64,000 nucleotides of DNA from Sesamum alatum. Lineage: Eukaryota > Streptophyta > Magnoliopsida > Lamiales > Pedaliaceae. A program made the translations under genes and the position numbers. This document shows, piece after piece, positions 24,013 to 37,200 of this stretch (position 1 is the stretch's first letter; every line of letters begins with the position of its first letter). The stretch is from contig JACGWO010000005.1 of the NCBI GenBank assembly GCA_034509735.1, forward strand, positions 22,438,383-22,502,382. Reading direction: 5' to 3'. The notes under the pieces are model-generated. The model searched no databases and was not told where the DNA came from. It was given only the letters and a program-made list of their open reading frames with translations.

Positions 24013-24649
24013 GCAATGAAAGCACGAATGATATGGTTCAAACTTAGCAATTCCCAGTTCAAGCAGGGAATAACATACTCCAGAAATGGAGAAGGAGAAC
24101 AGACAATTTTCGGCAAATGAATTCGGCCCTTTTCCATTACTAGAACAAGGTACAGGTACTACAATTTAGATTTTCTGCTAGGTGCCACTACCATAAGTAC
24201 TAGACAAATAACAACCCTGTCCTAATCCATCTATCTATTTAGCTAAGTAGTAACCTCTCAACATTGCAAGCCTTGAGGTGATTCTGCTGGACTTTTGAAC
24301 TGGAGGCCCAATCAGCCACTTCCGTCATAAGAATAGCTGGGCTGAGTATGGACTTGATTTGGATTGGTTGAGCATTAAGGCTACCCATTCATCGTGTTAC
24401 GCCTATTTGTATTTGTTATTGGGCCCATACCCTTATCACCCCTATCAATTTTATGAACATTAAACATTTTTGCACAACTTCATACACACATCGTCATATC
24501 TAAAAAACTCACAAATATACATACGCCTGAAATTGGGGAAAATTTTAAATTCATAACAAACTAGAGAAGTCTCCGGCGACCATGGTTTGGAGGGGAGAGG
24601 GGGGAGACAAGAAGAAGGGTTGGAGGGAACGACGTGAGCGGAGGCTAGG

Positions 24650-24651
<2 letters not shown>

Positions 24652-24718
<67 letters not shown>
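24652..24718. repeat. (GA)n microsatellite
   Basis: An uninterrupted GA run of about 67 bases with purine-rich flanks. The open frame across it encodes only Arg-Glu repeats and is not a gene. Confidence 0.95.
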
Positions 24719-24723
<5 letters not shown>

Positions 24724-24779
24724 TTAATGGGGAGAAAGAGAAGAGAGAGAAAGGGATTGAGGGGGAAAAAAGCCAAGGT

Positions 24780-26345
24780 ACGATTATTTATTAAAAAATT
24801 TGCGGTGGCTTACAATGCTGTCACAAATAATGAAAAACGATGTCATTTTAACGGTTTATATATAAATTATTTGCGATGGGTTTTTCGTCGAAAACACGAT
24901 CACAAATAAACTTAGAACGACGTCATTTAGATTTTCGATCACAAAGTCCGTCCCAAAATATAAAAATTCGTCCAAAAGGTCGTCTCTAATTTATTGCATT
25001 TTCTCGGAAAAAAAAAAAAAAAACTAAAACATCTCTTCTAGACCTTAAGTGGTCGTAGAAAGTAATAAATTTATAATACAACACACTGGATGACATATAA
25101 AAAATAACTATTGTCATTTTCAAATGTTTAGTATACTTGGTGATTGAAATTTTATGGATGTAAGTATCACATTGATCTTACTGTGATCATCTAGCATTGT
25201 AGTGCATAATTCGATACAACCATTCAATTTCAAATCGAGCGTTAGATATGATTGAATTGACACCATCTTACTTGCTTAGAACTTTAAGACAAATTCAATT
25301 AACAGATGTAGAGATATCGTATCTAGATAATAAGACTAGTTTTTAAGATGAGATTTACAACAAAATTTGTGACGGGAGTTCTTATTCTGTCCCAAATTTT
25401 GTCACAATGCCTGCCAAAAAATGGTCAATATTTTTTTGGATTTTCTGTACAAAACTTTTGACTTTACGATGGCATTTTGAATTTAAGTTCCTCCAATATT
25501 TTATAATTCCGTCAAAATCTAATAGTTTTGCGATGGGGTTCTGACGGAAGATTCAAAATCGTCCGCTATAAGTTTTAAAAAATTACTTTTTTGAAAAAAA
25601 AATATTTAAAATGGTTGAATGGTTGAAATTTAATATTATAAATTTAAAATAAAATTTTACTCATAGATCAACGGAACGCGATGATGATAATAGCTATAAT
25701 ATACCTGAGAGAGAGAGAGTCTTAATGATTCAAAATAGTGAATACAAATGAGATAAAAGCTATGTATATGTAGATCAATTTGCAGTAAAATTTGCGACGA
25801 AAAAAATTAGCCACCACAACAAATTTCAACAGGCTTCCCGAAAAAATTTCGATTGTCATAGTTAACCATTTTGAAATAGCCATAAGATTTGCGACAAGTG
25901 CCCATAGAAAACACCATAAGAAATAAAGTCAGAACAATGTCGTTCAGATTTTCCATCACAAAGTCTGTCCCAATACACAATCGTTCATCCAAAAAGCCGT
26001 CACTAATTTATTGCATCTTATATTCAAAAAATTGAAGAAAAAAACTCTTTGGACACTAATGGTACAAAAACAGAATTCCATCCAACCCTCATGTCAATTC
26101 ATCTTCCTCCCCCAAATATCCTACAATCTCACGTATGTAATCCCTTCTCCAAGAAAGTAACCTCCCCACTTTACAATTTACAAAGGACTATATATATACA
26201 CTAGAAAGTGGGGGGGAAAAGACAATACCGCCCCCCAACCATCCACTAACCCCCACTAACTCAGTGGGTGTAACCGTCAACCGCCACGAGTAACTCGGTA
26301 ATTTCATAATACTCCTCCGAAAAATTACATTTTAGTCCTTTGATT
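24780..26345. repeat. noncoding repeat block, left copy (possible DNA-transposon end)
   Basis: It holds short motifs such as TTTGCGACG, GATGGGTTTTTCGTCG and CGTCACTAATTTATTGC in both orientations, with a partial internal duplication (24905-25000 and 25930-26015). Two segments recur in the right-hand copy: A (25045-25590, from TGGTCGTAGAAAGTAATAAA) and B (26055-26345, from GAATTCCATCCAAC). Dense TTTGCGAC/GTCGCAAA motifs resemble the subterminal repeats of non-autonomous CACTA elements, but no clean CACTA terminus was found on the left. Confidence 0.5.
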
Positions 26346-29330
26346 AGATTCCTGCACCATCAGTAGCCCCCCAACTCCGAAATATTCTAGGGGAATATTT
26401 ATGAGTTGAACAGATACACATGCTCCGTTAATTTGCAGGATTGATTCCTTTCCAACATTCATGTATATCCATGCAAAGTTTGTACACAGTTTCAAAAAAG
26501 TCAGTTTATTTTGATTCATTCTATGGTTAAGAAGTCAATTGTCTATTAGATTTTGTTAATTTTTTTCTCCCATACCTGAGAATCTGTATAGTAAGTCTTT
26601 TCATGGTAACTGAATTGGTATGCTTCTTAAATATTTATAATAGTTGGACTCTTGGTCCTCAGCACGAACTCAATTTTAGATGATGGTTAATCACTAACAT
26701 TAATAAATAATAAGTTGTCGTAAACTAGACAATTTTCATTCTATGTGAATTCATTTTGTCCAAGTTTATGGATAGTCAAGCGTAGGCTTCAATTAATTAT
26801 CAGAAAGAAAAAGCAACCAGCTTTTGTTCTTAATTTGAATAAATCCCGATCTAATTTATATGTTAAAAATGAATTAGTGCTTGATAGCAGAAGGAATTCT
26901 CTCCCCATGAGTGGATTCTATTTTTTTCTCATGAATTCTAACTATTGGCATTCTTTTTTCCGACCAAAGAAGTGTTCCAAGCTAGTCTCAGGGATAACAT
27001 AGCATATTGCTACCTCGGCAAACATGGGCTAAGGATGGGAGCTGGTGGCCATCCCACAGGCATCTAGCACAACTTCATAAATTCTTTTCTTGACATTAGT
27101 TCGGACAAATTTAATTCACAAACTTCTAAAAGAGACCAAACTTTGAGCTGATGAGCTTAGACTTATATGCTCAAAGACTAATGAACTAAGTATCAGAAAT
27201 AATCAAGATAATGTCGGACATCAATTTACTGCAATTTTATTACGTTCTTGCATTCTAGTTTTATGTCAACTTTTCATATGATAATATACAATGCTCAATC
27301 TTCCCCCCGACAATAATAAAACTGAAGCCAATAAGAATTCAAATAACAATGTCAAACAACTCAATGTTATGTACATCTAGTCAAATGAAAAGAAATTCTT
27401 ATCCCCTTTATATTTTTGTTGTAAGCCTCAATTATTCTGTATGCCTCAAGGAAACCTTAGCTCCGAGACTTTTTTTTGGTGTTCCTCAAGCAAGCTTTTT
27501 GCTTCGGGGCCTTTTTGTGCCTCAAGGAAGCTTTTTGCTTCGGGGCTCGTGAGGGGTCATCCCCATCTCTTGTTTAGACAAAGTGTTAATGTGAGGGGTC
27601 ATCCCCCTCTAAGAGTATCGACACACTTTTTATTTATTCTTCACGATATGCATATTTCCCTTTTCTCTTTAACTATTGTCACGTCGCACTTTTAGCTCAA
27701 TATAAATAAAATGTAGTTATTAAGCATTTATTGTTAGGAATTTTACATATTCTTTATACTTAACATTTAGGAGATATTTACTCTCTAAATATTTTAACCA
27801 CAAGAAAATAAAGGAAGAAAGCCAAAAACCGAGCATAGGAGGGGAAGAGCCGAGAAATCCTCGTACCATCTCCCTCTCGAAACAAAAATAGTCCTTTTAT
27901 TAGGTGCTTTTTTGCCAGACGGATGCTCCTATCCTGGCGGATGTCATCTTTACAATCATGTGAGTCTTCTAACTCGTACTACCATCCACCGTCGTGCATA
28001 TATACAGAGACTACTATGCTAACCAATATGCCATAATATTTAAATAAAAATCATCACTAATTCCCCTAAGAATATTAATTCCTTCGGGATCTTGTATTTA
28101 CCGAGAACTTGATCGAATCTCTCGAGGACTCTTGCACTTTTCCACCCGGTCAAATTCGCTTCGGCCTCCATTTAGCGTGTAGGACCCTCAAGGCATTCTC
28201 GCATACAATGTAAATTCAGGATTAGAAAAATCCTATATTTAATCAATACAAACCACTGATTAATTATTATAAATCGCCAACAAACATCCGAACCAATTAT
28301 CACAAGACATACATACAACCGAAAAGCTCACCTAATCGATAACATACATACATAGACATAGTTATGAGTGTCCATCATACCTTACAGTACTCTGCCATTC
28401 AAACTATGTATAGCACTTTGGGGGTATGCAAGGGTAAAGGGTCCCTTCTAACAATGATATTATTCTAAGCACGTGCCTTGCTACCATAATTTAAATGATC
28501 AATACAAGAACCCCAGAGTAGTTAGACTAGACTCCAAACTTAAATCAATAATAAATAGCATCTTTAGCAGCTACCAAATTTTCCGAGCAAAGAAATGTCT
28601 ATAATTTACAACAGTTTACAAATTGCACATGAGCCAACAAATCCTGCGTTAGTGTCATCAAACTGAACACGAAATCGCTCAACAACAAATCATCGTGTCT
28701 ATATATAACTATAACAAAAACACTTTAATAAACAGAAGATCACAAACAAACATATCCAATGAGTAAGTTTTCGTGAAAAGCAGTCTACATAGCCCATAAA
28801 AGAAAGTGAAACTAAGTAGTTAGCAGCAGAAATCCACATAAAGGACCATCAAATAGCATATTTGATTCTCACAACGCTACCAAAACACTCTTAACATGCA
28901 TAAAGTAAGCCTTTAGCCAAAACCCGAAAACTACAGAAGAACTTGTATGTACAAGGGAAAAAACTGATCTTTCAAGCTTGTAAATCATCAACACAACACA
29001 ACCCCGGCAAAAAATACAATTTCTGAATCGATAAAGCAGAACTGACCAACGAAATTTATACTTGAACTAAAGCTCCAGCAAGAGACGTCTAGTCTCTGCA
29101 CCCCAAAGCCTCACAGCTAATCTGTGAGCAAATAAGACATGATCTTTCTAGCAATAACTAAGAGGCAAAGCAGCCAAGAACCAAACTCCAAACAAGTAAT
29201 TGAAAGAAACTAATCGCAAAAAGCAAGAATATATGAACCAACTCAATCAAGAATCACAACCCACATCCAAGAAACACTTGAATCAAAGCAAAAGGGAGAA
29301 CCCACAAATTGAAATCCCCAGAAAAGGCCA
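26346..29330. other. no coding gene seen; LTR-like and repeat sequence
   Basis: At 27483-27548 is a tandem pair of CTCAAG(C/G)AAGCTTTTTGCTTCGG, followed by two copies of GTGAGGGGTCATCCCC (27549 and 27591). The stretch 27430-28210 looks like LTR or TRIM sequence but has no paired copy here. The rest, 28210-29330, is AT-rich with no coding frame; it could be intron to the candidate exon on its right. Confidence 0.4.
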
Positions 29331-29337
29331 AATACCT

Positions 29338-29855
29338 GTGAGTAAATCTTGATAGACCAACACGATTACAGAATTTTAGCTCCCTTCCGCGATCGAAATA
29401 CGTTCCGGCAACGGCGAATCGACGACGGGAAGGAAGGATTAGGTGATTTCGAGCCCAAACGAGGCAGCTGATAAAAACTAAAATTGATCGGACGGAACTG
29501 CTCGGCTTGCGCTGAGGAGTCTAATGACATGCGCGCCGGCCGACGAGTCGTCGGCACGGCGCCGGAATTTTAGGGAGAAGAGCCGGCGAAAACTGGGCGA
29601 TTTTGGGCGAGAATTGTAACTATTCTTAATGTGTATTCGGCTGCCAGTGAGAGAAAGATGAAGAAAAAACAAAATGGGAATGAGTTTCCGTATTTCGGTA
29701 TTTAAGCTCAGGAAGAAGAAGAGGGGTGCGTGGCCGGAAAATTTCACCGGCGGCAGAACGGTGGCGGCGTAGCAGCTGAGCCGACAAACCTCTCCTTTTG
29801 GGGTTTTCAGAATCTCTCGCACTCAAAAAGACATGTCTGAACTTTCTCAATTACA
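29338..29855 (-). other. candidate first exon (5' UTR) of a host or captured gene
   Basis: On the minus strand the stretch is GC-rich against AT-rich surroundings, with CCGCCACCG and CGCCGG motifs and long pyrimidine runs, as in plant 5' leaders. It ends in TTTACTCACAG followed by GTATTTGG at about 29336, a plausible splice donor. Short open frames exist (29557-29366 and 29822-29478) but match nothing I recognise. No downstream coding exon is visible to the left. It is either the promoter-proximal part of a lost gene or a fragment captured by the surrounding repeats. Confidence 0.35.
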
Positions 29856-29867
29856 ACGTCATTTTGA

Positions 29868-31113
29868 TGGTTAAAAAATAGAATTCCATCCAACTTTCAT
29901 GTCAATTCATTTTCCTCCCCAAATTTACTGCAATCTCAAGTATGTAATCCCTTCTCAAAGAAAGTAACCTCCTCCTTTTACAATTTACAAATGACTATAT
30001 ATATACACTAGAAAGTAGGGCGCAAAAAGATAATATCGCTTCCAACTGCACACTAATCCTACTAACTCAATGGGTGTAACCGCCAACCGCCATGGATAAC
30101 TCGATAATTTTATAATACTCCTCCGAAAAATTACATTTTGGTCCTTTTGATTAAATTCATGCACCATCAGACACTTAAAATGATCGTAGAAAGTAATAAA
30201 ATTTGGAATAGAACATATTGAATGACATAAAAATAGCTATTATCATTTTCATATGCTTATACTTCATAAAAGAATTTTTATAGCTGTAAGCATCGTGGTG
30301 ATCTTACTATGATCATATGTTGTTGTAGTGCATCATTTAATTGAATTATCCGAGTCTAAATCAAACCATTAGATATAATCAAACTGACACCATCTTATTT
30401 GCATTAAAATTTCAAACAAATTAGGTTAATAGATGTAGAGACATCATATCTAGAAGATAAGGCTAATTTTTTAAGACGAGATTTGTTATAAAGATTGTGA
30501 GGAGATTTCTTATTCCCGTTTCCAAAAATGTTGAATTTTTTCTTTTAGATGTTCCCTCCAAAACCTTTGACTTTTTTATGATGGATTTTACCATTGTTTT
30601 TGTGACTGGCATTTTGAATTTTATTTCCCTAAGTAATTTATTATTATGTCAAATTCTGATAATTTGCGACGGGGTTTGGGATGAAAAATTTAAAATTGTC
30701 TGTCGTAATTTTTAAAAGAATAGTTTCTTGGGATAGACATGTAAATTTGCAACTGTCTTTGCTAGAAGTAGCAAACCAGCCCATCTTTTGTGATGGGGTT
30801 ACTGATAGGCAATAGACGACGGTAGAAAATATTTGAAAAATCGTCAAAAATGTTCTTCGCGTGTCGCAAATAATGTCCCAAATTTGGGGCGGCAATATTC
30901 CATCGCAAAGTTTGTAGGAATTCATGAACGACAAAACAATTGCAATGGATTTTCAAATGTTATCAATGAAACTGACTTTGCGACCACATATCCATCAAGA
31001 AATTGAATTTTTTTTCTGACACGAAATGACATCATCATCATAGCGCCCGTCTCGAACCATTGCTAATTAGGACGTAATTTATCCGTAGCAATAAAAAGAT
31101 TTCTTTTATAGTA
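29868..31113. repeat. noncoding repeat block, right copy
   Basis: Segments B' (29868-30175) and A' (30175-30720) match B and A of the left block in the same orientation but in swapped order, followed by a TTTGCGAC-rich stretch (30720-31113). The right end TTTCTTTTATAGTA resembles a degraded CACTA terminus (TTTTCTTGTAGTG type). No transposase is present, so classification remains open. Confidence 0.5.
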
Positions 31114-31233
31114 TTTGTCCACTTATGTTTTTAAAAATTTAATTTGCTCCTGACATAAAAAGATCAATTTAATCGAAAAACTCATTTCTATCCAAACCGA
31201 CACGACAATAACACAATCACCACCCCTGCTACC

Positions 31234-34200
31234 TGAAGGACAAGCGGATCCGCTCGGGAGCGCGAGCGGAAGCGAGAAAGCGAGAAATTGTGCACAAATT
31301 TAAATCTAATTTAAATATGCGAATTCCAAGGGATGTACCCTTGGGTGTTCAACCGGGCGTTCGATGTAGGATGTGGGGGAAAAATCCAACCTACCTCCCC
31401 GTGAAATACGAAATGTTCAAAAAAGCCCCTGTGAAAAAAAAAATTACCAATTTCCCTCCCTGTGTTATGAAAAATGGAGCAAATAAACCCCTGACCCCAA
31501 AAACTGTATCACACGCGCCCTTACTGCGCCTATGATAGTAAAAATCCAATTTTTTGGACCATTTTGCCCCTTCCCTTTTCATTTTAAGCTGATTTCTCTC
31601 TTTTATTTCTCTTATTTGTTTCTCTTCTTTCTTTCCTCTTTTCTTTCTCTCTTTCCCAAAGCTTCTTCTCCTATTCGTACGCATTTCTCTTCTTCTCTCT
31701 TTTCGTACGCATGTCGAGCCACACAAACCGGATGAAAAACACCCGACAGTGCAAGGAATTAATGGATTTGAGGTTTTCAGCAACACCGATTTGTGGGTGC
31801 AATGCGAAGGCAGAGATTAGAGTAGTAGAGTCTATCAAAAAACCCTCAAGAGGTAAGTTATATTATTGTTGTAAATTTCAAGCTTGCAATTTTTTTTCGT
31901 TGGGCACAACCCGAGAGAGCAACATGGGTACCCAGTGGAATTCCAGTAAACTTTGATTTTGGAGCACAAATTGGTTCAGAGAAACATTCATTTGCAGTGG
32001 AGGAAGACGAAGAAGATGGCTTTCCAATTGATGAAGTAGTTTCAAAAGAGTCTAATTGTGGGAGATCCAATGTGAGTGTTGAAAGCAATGAAAAAGGTGT
32101 TAGCACTTTTCAATTTGGATAGGCATTTCTTCTGTTTTGGTATTGCTGGTTTTAGTTCTTGTAATGAAGTAATGTAATAAAAGTAATAAAATTATGCTTT
32201 ATGGAATTGGATTATGAGTACTGGTTTGTTGTATGATTTTGTGATTGCACTTTGCTGGAAAATTGCACATTGCTGAAACTGCAACTTACACTTTGCTGGA
32301 AAATGCAAATTTGTGGCATTTCAAATTTGTGATTGCTGGAAAATGTGTGCTGCAAAAATGCAGTAAAATACTTGCTGGAAAAATGATACATAATGCTAGA
32401 AATGATAAGAAAAAAATACAGAATGCTGGAAATAAAAACATCTCATATCAATGAGGCTTAATGACTGAAAGGATACATACAATCCCCTAGAATTTACAGA
32501 AACACAAATGTTCAAAAGCCAAAAGTTTCCTGTTCACAACATCCTACCAGGAATATCCAAAATATGTGAACACATACACCTTAATTGTCATTGTATCAAC
32601 AAAAATATGCCAGAAAGTTGCATCATTGAAGTTAACAAAACACTAATGCATTGTTCAATAACATCATAAACAATTTACATCCAATTCTCATAATGTTGCA
32701 TTCTTCATGGCTTCCAGGGCCTTCTTTTGGATCTTTCCCTAATATTTTGCAAAACTTGGAAAATGGTTGGCTTTCTGTTTCTGCTTCCATGGCCTCCCAA
32801 TAATGCTGCATTTCGAGGTCCTTGATAGCCAACTTCATGCTACAAAATCCCCAAAAAAAGATTTAAAAAAAAGCTCAAAATCCCCAAAAAAAAGATTAAA
32901 TTTCTTACCCTTGCTGCTGAATTTGATCCAGATTCAGCATGTCCATGCTGATTTCCTTGTTGCTGCATCAAGAAACCAAAAAAAATTTAACAATTGAACT
33001 GATAATGTTTAAATATTTTTAAGTAGTAAACAACAATTTAAAAATTTCTTACCCTTGATTGAGATTGCCTGTCATGATCTTGGCTGGCTGGTGGAGGCTG
33101 AGAACCTTGGACATGTATTTCTTCATGAGGGGCACCCTGCAAATGAAGTTGTTTATTAAGCAGCAACCTTTAGAAAAACTGGAGACTTAAGATGGAGACT
33201 TAACAAACCTTCATCATCACTTGACCCTTCAAGGTCTTCTAAAACAAGGCTAGGGGTTTCACTATCAGTTGAATCCTGATTAGGTTGCATGTAATCTTCA
33301 TCAGAAGAATCATCAAATTCTGATGAAGACTCATTTTCAGCATAACAAACCTTTCTTTTTCCTTTATCAGTCCTAACATCTATTTTCTCATTCTGCAAAT
33401 TTTCTACCTCCTGCATGCCATCATCACCATCACCACCATTACCCCCCTGCCCAGCATCCCCCTGCCCCTCACAATCATCTGCAGCCCAAACTCCCTCAGA
33501 CACACAACCTAGCCCATCCTTACCCTGCCCCTCACAATCATCTGCAGCCCAAACTCCCTCGAACTCAGAACCCTGCCCATTACCATCACCCACAGTCTCA
33601 CCTTCACCTATCTCACCATCATCAAAGTTTATCCCATCTAGTAAGAGTCTAATTTCATCCTCAGGTTGAGTGGTTAAGACATTATTACCATGTGTATCTA
33701 TTGCCTGAATAGGCTCACATTCTAGCTCTTCAACATAAATTTCAATAGGCACATCTAGCCCTCTATAGACATTCTCCAAGTCTATTATGCAAATATCAGG
33801 GCATTCATTGTTAATTAGTCTTAGGCCTCTCTCTAGTGGTTGGGTTGGTACTTTATAATAAAAATTCATTGTCCCTTTCCTCCCACCACATTGTTCATAC
33901 ATACAACTTATCTCATACAAGCCTAAACAATCCAAATCCACTTGTTCAAATACCCTTTTGATGCCCCCTACATATCTATCTTTTGAATCATTCAGAAATT
34001 TACCACCATACCAAAAATGAACATCATGATAATCAGTAAACTGCACAGGGAGAGAAAAAAAAAGTAGAAATTGCATAAGAATACAATACAAACTTAATAA
34101 ACAGGTACATACAAACTTAATGAAAAACAGAAAAAGGTACATACAAACTTAATGAAAAACACAGGGGGTTCGGTGCACATATTTGGGGACCATTGGGGGC

Positions 34201-37200
34201 AATAAACAACAACCACACAGCAACAGGGACCACCAATACAAGCAACATATGCATTAAATATTAAATATTCACAAATGTTCCCAACATGGTAACACACAGG
34301 GACCACTCAGCTCTTTCAACTAGTGAATGCAACAACCAAAATTTATAATATTCCCAAAAAAAGTCCAAAAAAGCTGAACATCTTTAAAAATATGTCCAAA
34401 AATGTTCATAGCATACACAAAATGTCAAAACTTTACATAAAAAAACACCACATCAGCATACACAAGCCTATAAATAAGAAAAAAAGTTCAAGAAAACTAA
34501 CATACCGTCATTCTCCTCCGAACAACACTTTTGTTTTCCTGCTCTGCTCTGTTGTCTTTTTAGGGGAACTGAAAATAATTCAAAAATCCAAACAAAAAAA
34601 ATGGAAAATCAGTGCAGGAGGATGTAAACAACAAAATGTAAACAAGGGTTATTCGTAGTTACCTTCGTCTATTCTCCACTTGACTGAATCCACTTCACTT
34701 CTCCCTCCCACTTTAACACAAAAAACCCTAAAACAAAAATTTTCAGTTCATTAAAACCAGAGAATAAAAAAAAAAAAAACACAAATAATGATTTCCAACC
34801 TTCACACAAGTCGATTTATGTTGTTCGTGGTTTCTTTTCGTGTCGATTTCACGGTTGGATACGCAGATCTGGACTCAGATATGAGTTTCTCGAACAAAAC
34901 TAGGGTTTGTAAGAATCCCTCTCCACACTCGTTCTCAACGTCTGAGTCAAATGTTTGAGGTCAAACTCTTGCATTTCATATATATCGGAGGGTATTTTAG
35001 TAATTGTCCCTCGTCAGCTACCTTAAAATTCAGCAGGGGCCAGTGTGCTACATTTTTTATAACACAGGGAGGGAAATTGGTAATTTTTGTTTTCACAGGG
35101 GCTTTTTTGAACATTTTGCTAAACACAGGGAGGTAAAATGAATTTAACCCAGGATGTGTAAATATTATAAACATATATTTAAACACATAGGGTATAGATA
35201 TATAAATGAAATCAATCAAAGCGTAATAAACCGTTACCTTTGATTGTTTAGCGTATGCGCCCGGCTACTAGCATTGTTCCTTCTCCGGAATGCTCACGAA
35301 ATCCAAACGTATGGATTCTCCAAAGGTGATCCACACCACACCGGAAGAAACACACGTTTTTCTTGCTAGAAAAGAACGGGTTTAGGAATGAATCGGTTTA
35401 AGAGAAGAACACTATGAATTAGTGTTCTCTTAAACTTACTTTGTTCTTCTTCTTGATTCAAAATCAAGTGAAGAACACAAGTGTAAGAGAGGGAGAGAGC
35501 ACGAAAATTGAGAGAGAGGAGAGGATTTTTGTCTTCTCTTTTTTCTAGAAAAAGATGAATAATGAATCACTTATGCTTGGTGTTGTATATTCTAATATAT
35601 ATATACATAATTAATGTGATTATTGGAATGTGTCTAGGTTCATCCAATGATGTCTAAATTCATTCCAATCAATCACCATTAATTCTTCAATCAAGCCTAC
35701 CAAAATTTATGGTATGATCAAATCATACCAAAAAGGGAAGAGCTTGATTGGAGTTGATTTGTCTCTTTCCAAAAGAGATAAGTCAACATACCACCTAGCA
35801 TGAAACATGGCTGATTTTGCTTCCTCCAAGGGAATATGTCGGCCATGTTTAATTAAGGAAAGAAGTCCAACTTCTTTCTATTCCAAAATAGGAATTATTT
35901 CTCCTCTCGGGTATAATTTAACGTACCGGGTTTTATCGTAATCCAATTACGACGAATCCAACATTAAATCCAATTTAATGTCCATTTAAATTATTCCTGT
36001 TGATCTTTTAATCCAATTAAAAGATCCAACTTCTCAACGTCTCAACTTTCCATATTTAATCGAAAATCCAATTTACCGATTAAACGAAAGCCCGATACAA
36101 TATCGACCCGTCCATCCAATGGACTTTCCCTTAAGTAATCCAATTACTTATTTTATCCTTCGAGATTGACTCTAAGTCAATCTCTCAACCTCCTCGGTGA
36201 TTTGTGTGTGACCCTTTAGGTTCACCCTCAGCTAGACTTGGGCCCGTGTCCCACAAGGGCCCGTTACCATGGGTGGCCGTCTAGCAACGGTCCATGGCAC
36301 TAGAGACTAGGTGAATTGGCGTGAACATTTAGGTGTCGATTCCGTACGGGTACGATCCTTCCGTCTACCGTCTCCCGGCCTTAGTCTAGGGTATGGAATT
36401 GAGCGTCGGTTCCCATCCTTGACTAGGCATCTATGCTTAATACTCGAGACCACGTATGCTTCATTGCGTCGACACAAGAAACCATTCCCTGTTCGACCAA
36501 CCACTGTGGCCACAGCTTCAAATAGCATAAACGTGTCTCCGAGTGCATAGGAGATACCTCTGTCACATACTGACAGGGGACGGATCCTCTTCTTGGAATC
36601 CACCGTCCTCGCTACACATTCCGACTGCACTGGACAAGGCTTATGATAATTATCTTACAGAATGATTACCTCTCGCCAGATCCAAGATACAGCCGTCCTG
36701 CGCACGCGACTGCCATGATTCCTCAAGTCTGAGGATTACTCCCGTTCTATCGGAATCGGGGAAAACCAATCATACCGACCAAGCCTCCAAGGCTTCCATA
36801 TGATGATCCCCGCGAGTCAGTCCAGTCGGCTCGACCCCAGTCGAGCAACCCATCAAGATCGTGTAGGCGTCCCACGCCTGTCGCCGATGAAACACGGCAC
36901 TCATCCAATGAACACGACTCTTGACGCACGTCTCAATAGGACTCTCGATGCCCTGTCTCGAGGTCCTCGACTTGGAACGTTTCAAACCCAACTCTTAATC
37001 AGTTGGTTTCATGACCACCATCCAATGCGTGGCCCAACTGCACGAGTTGTTATCCATGGTCTGTGGGCTTTGTTGCGATATAAGTTAAACACCATTTTAA
37101 TAAATGTAAGATGAGCGCAACAAAGAAGGTACCATTGGTGACAAATACTCATCTTATTCATCACATAATAATATTACATTTACATCAAGTTGTCGAATAG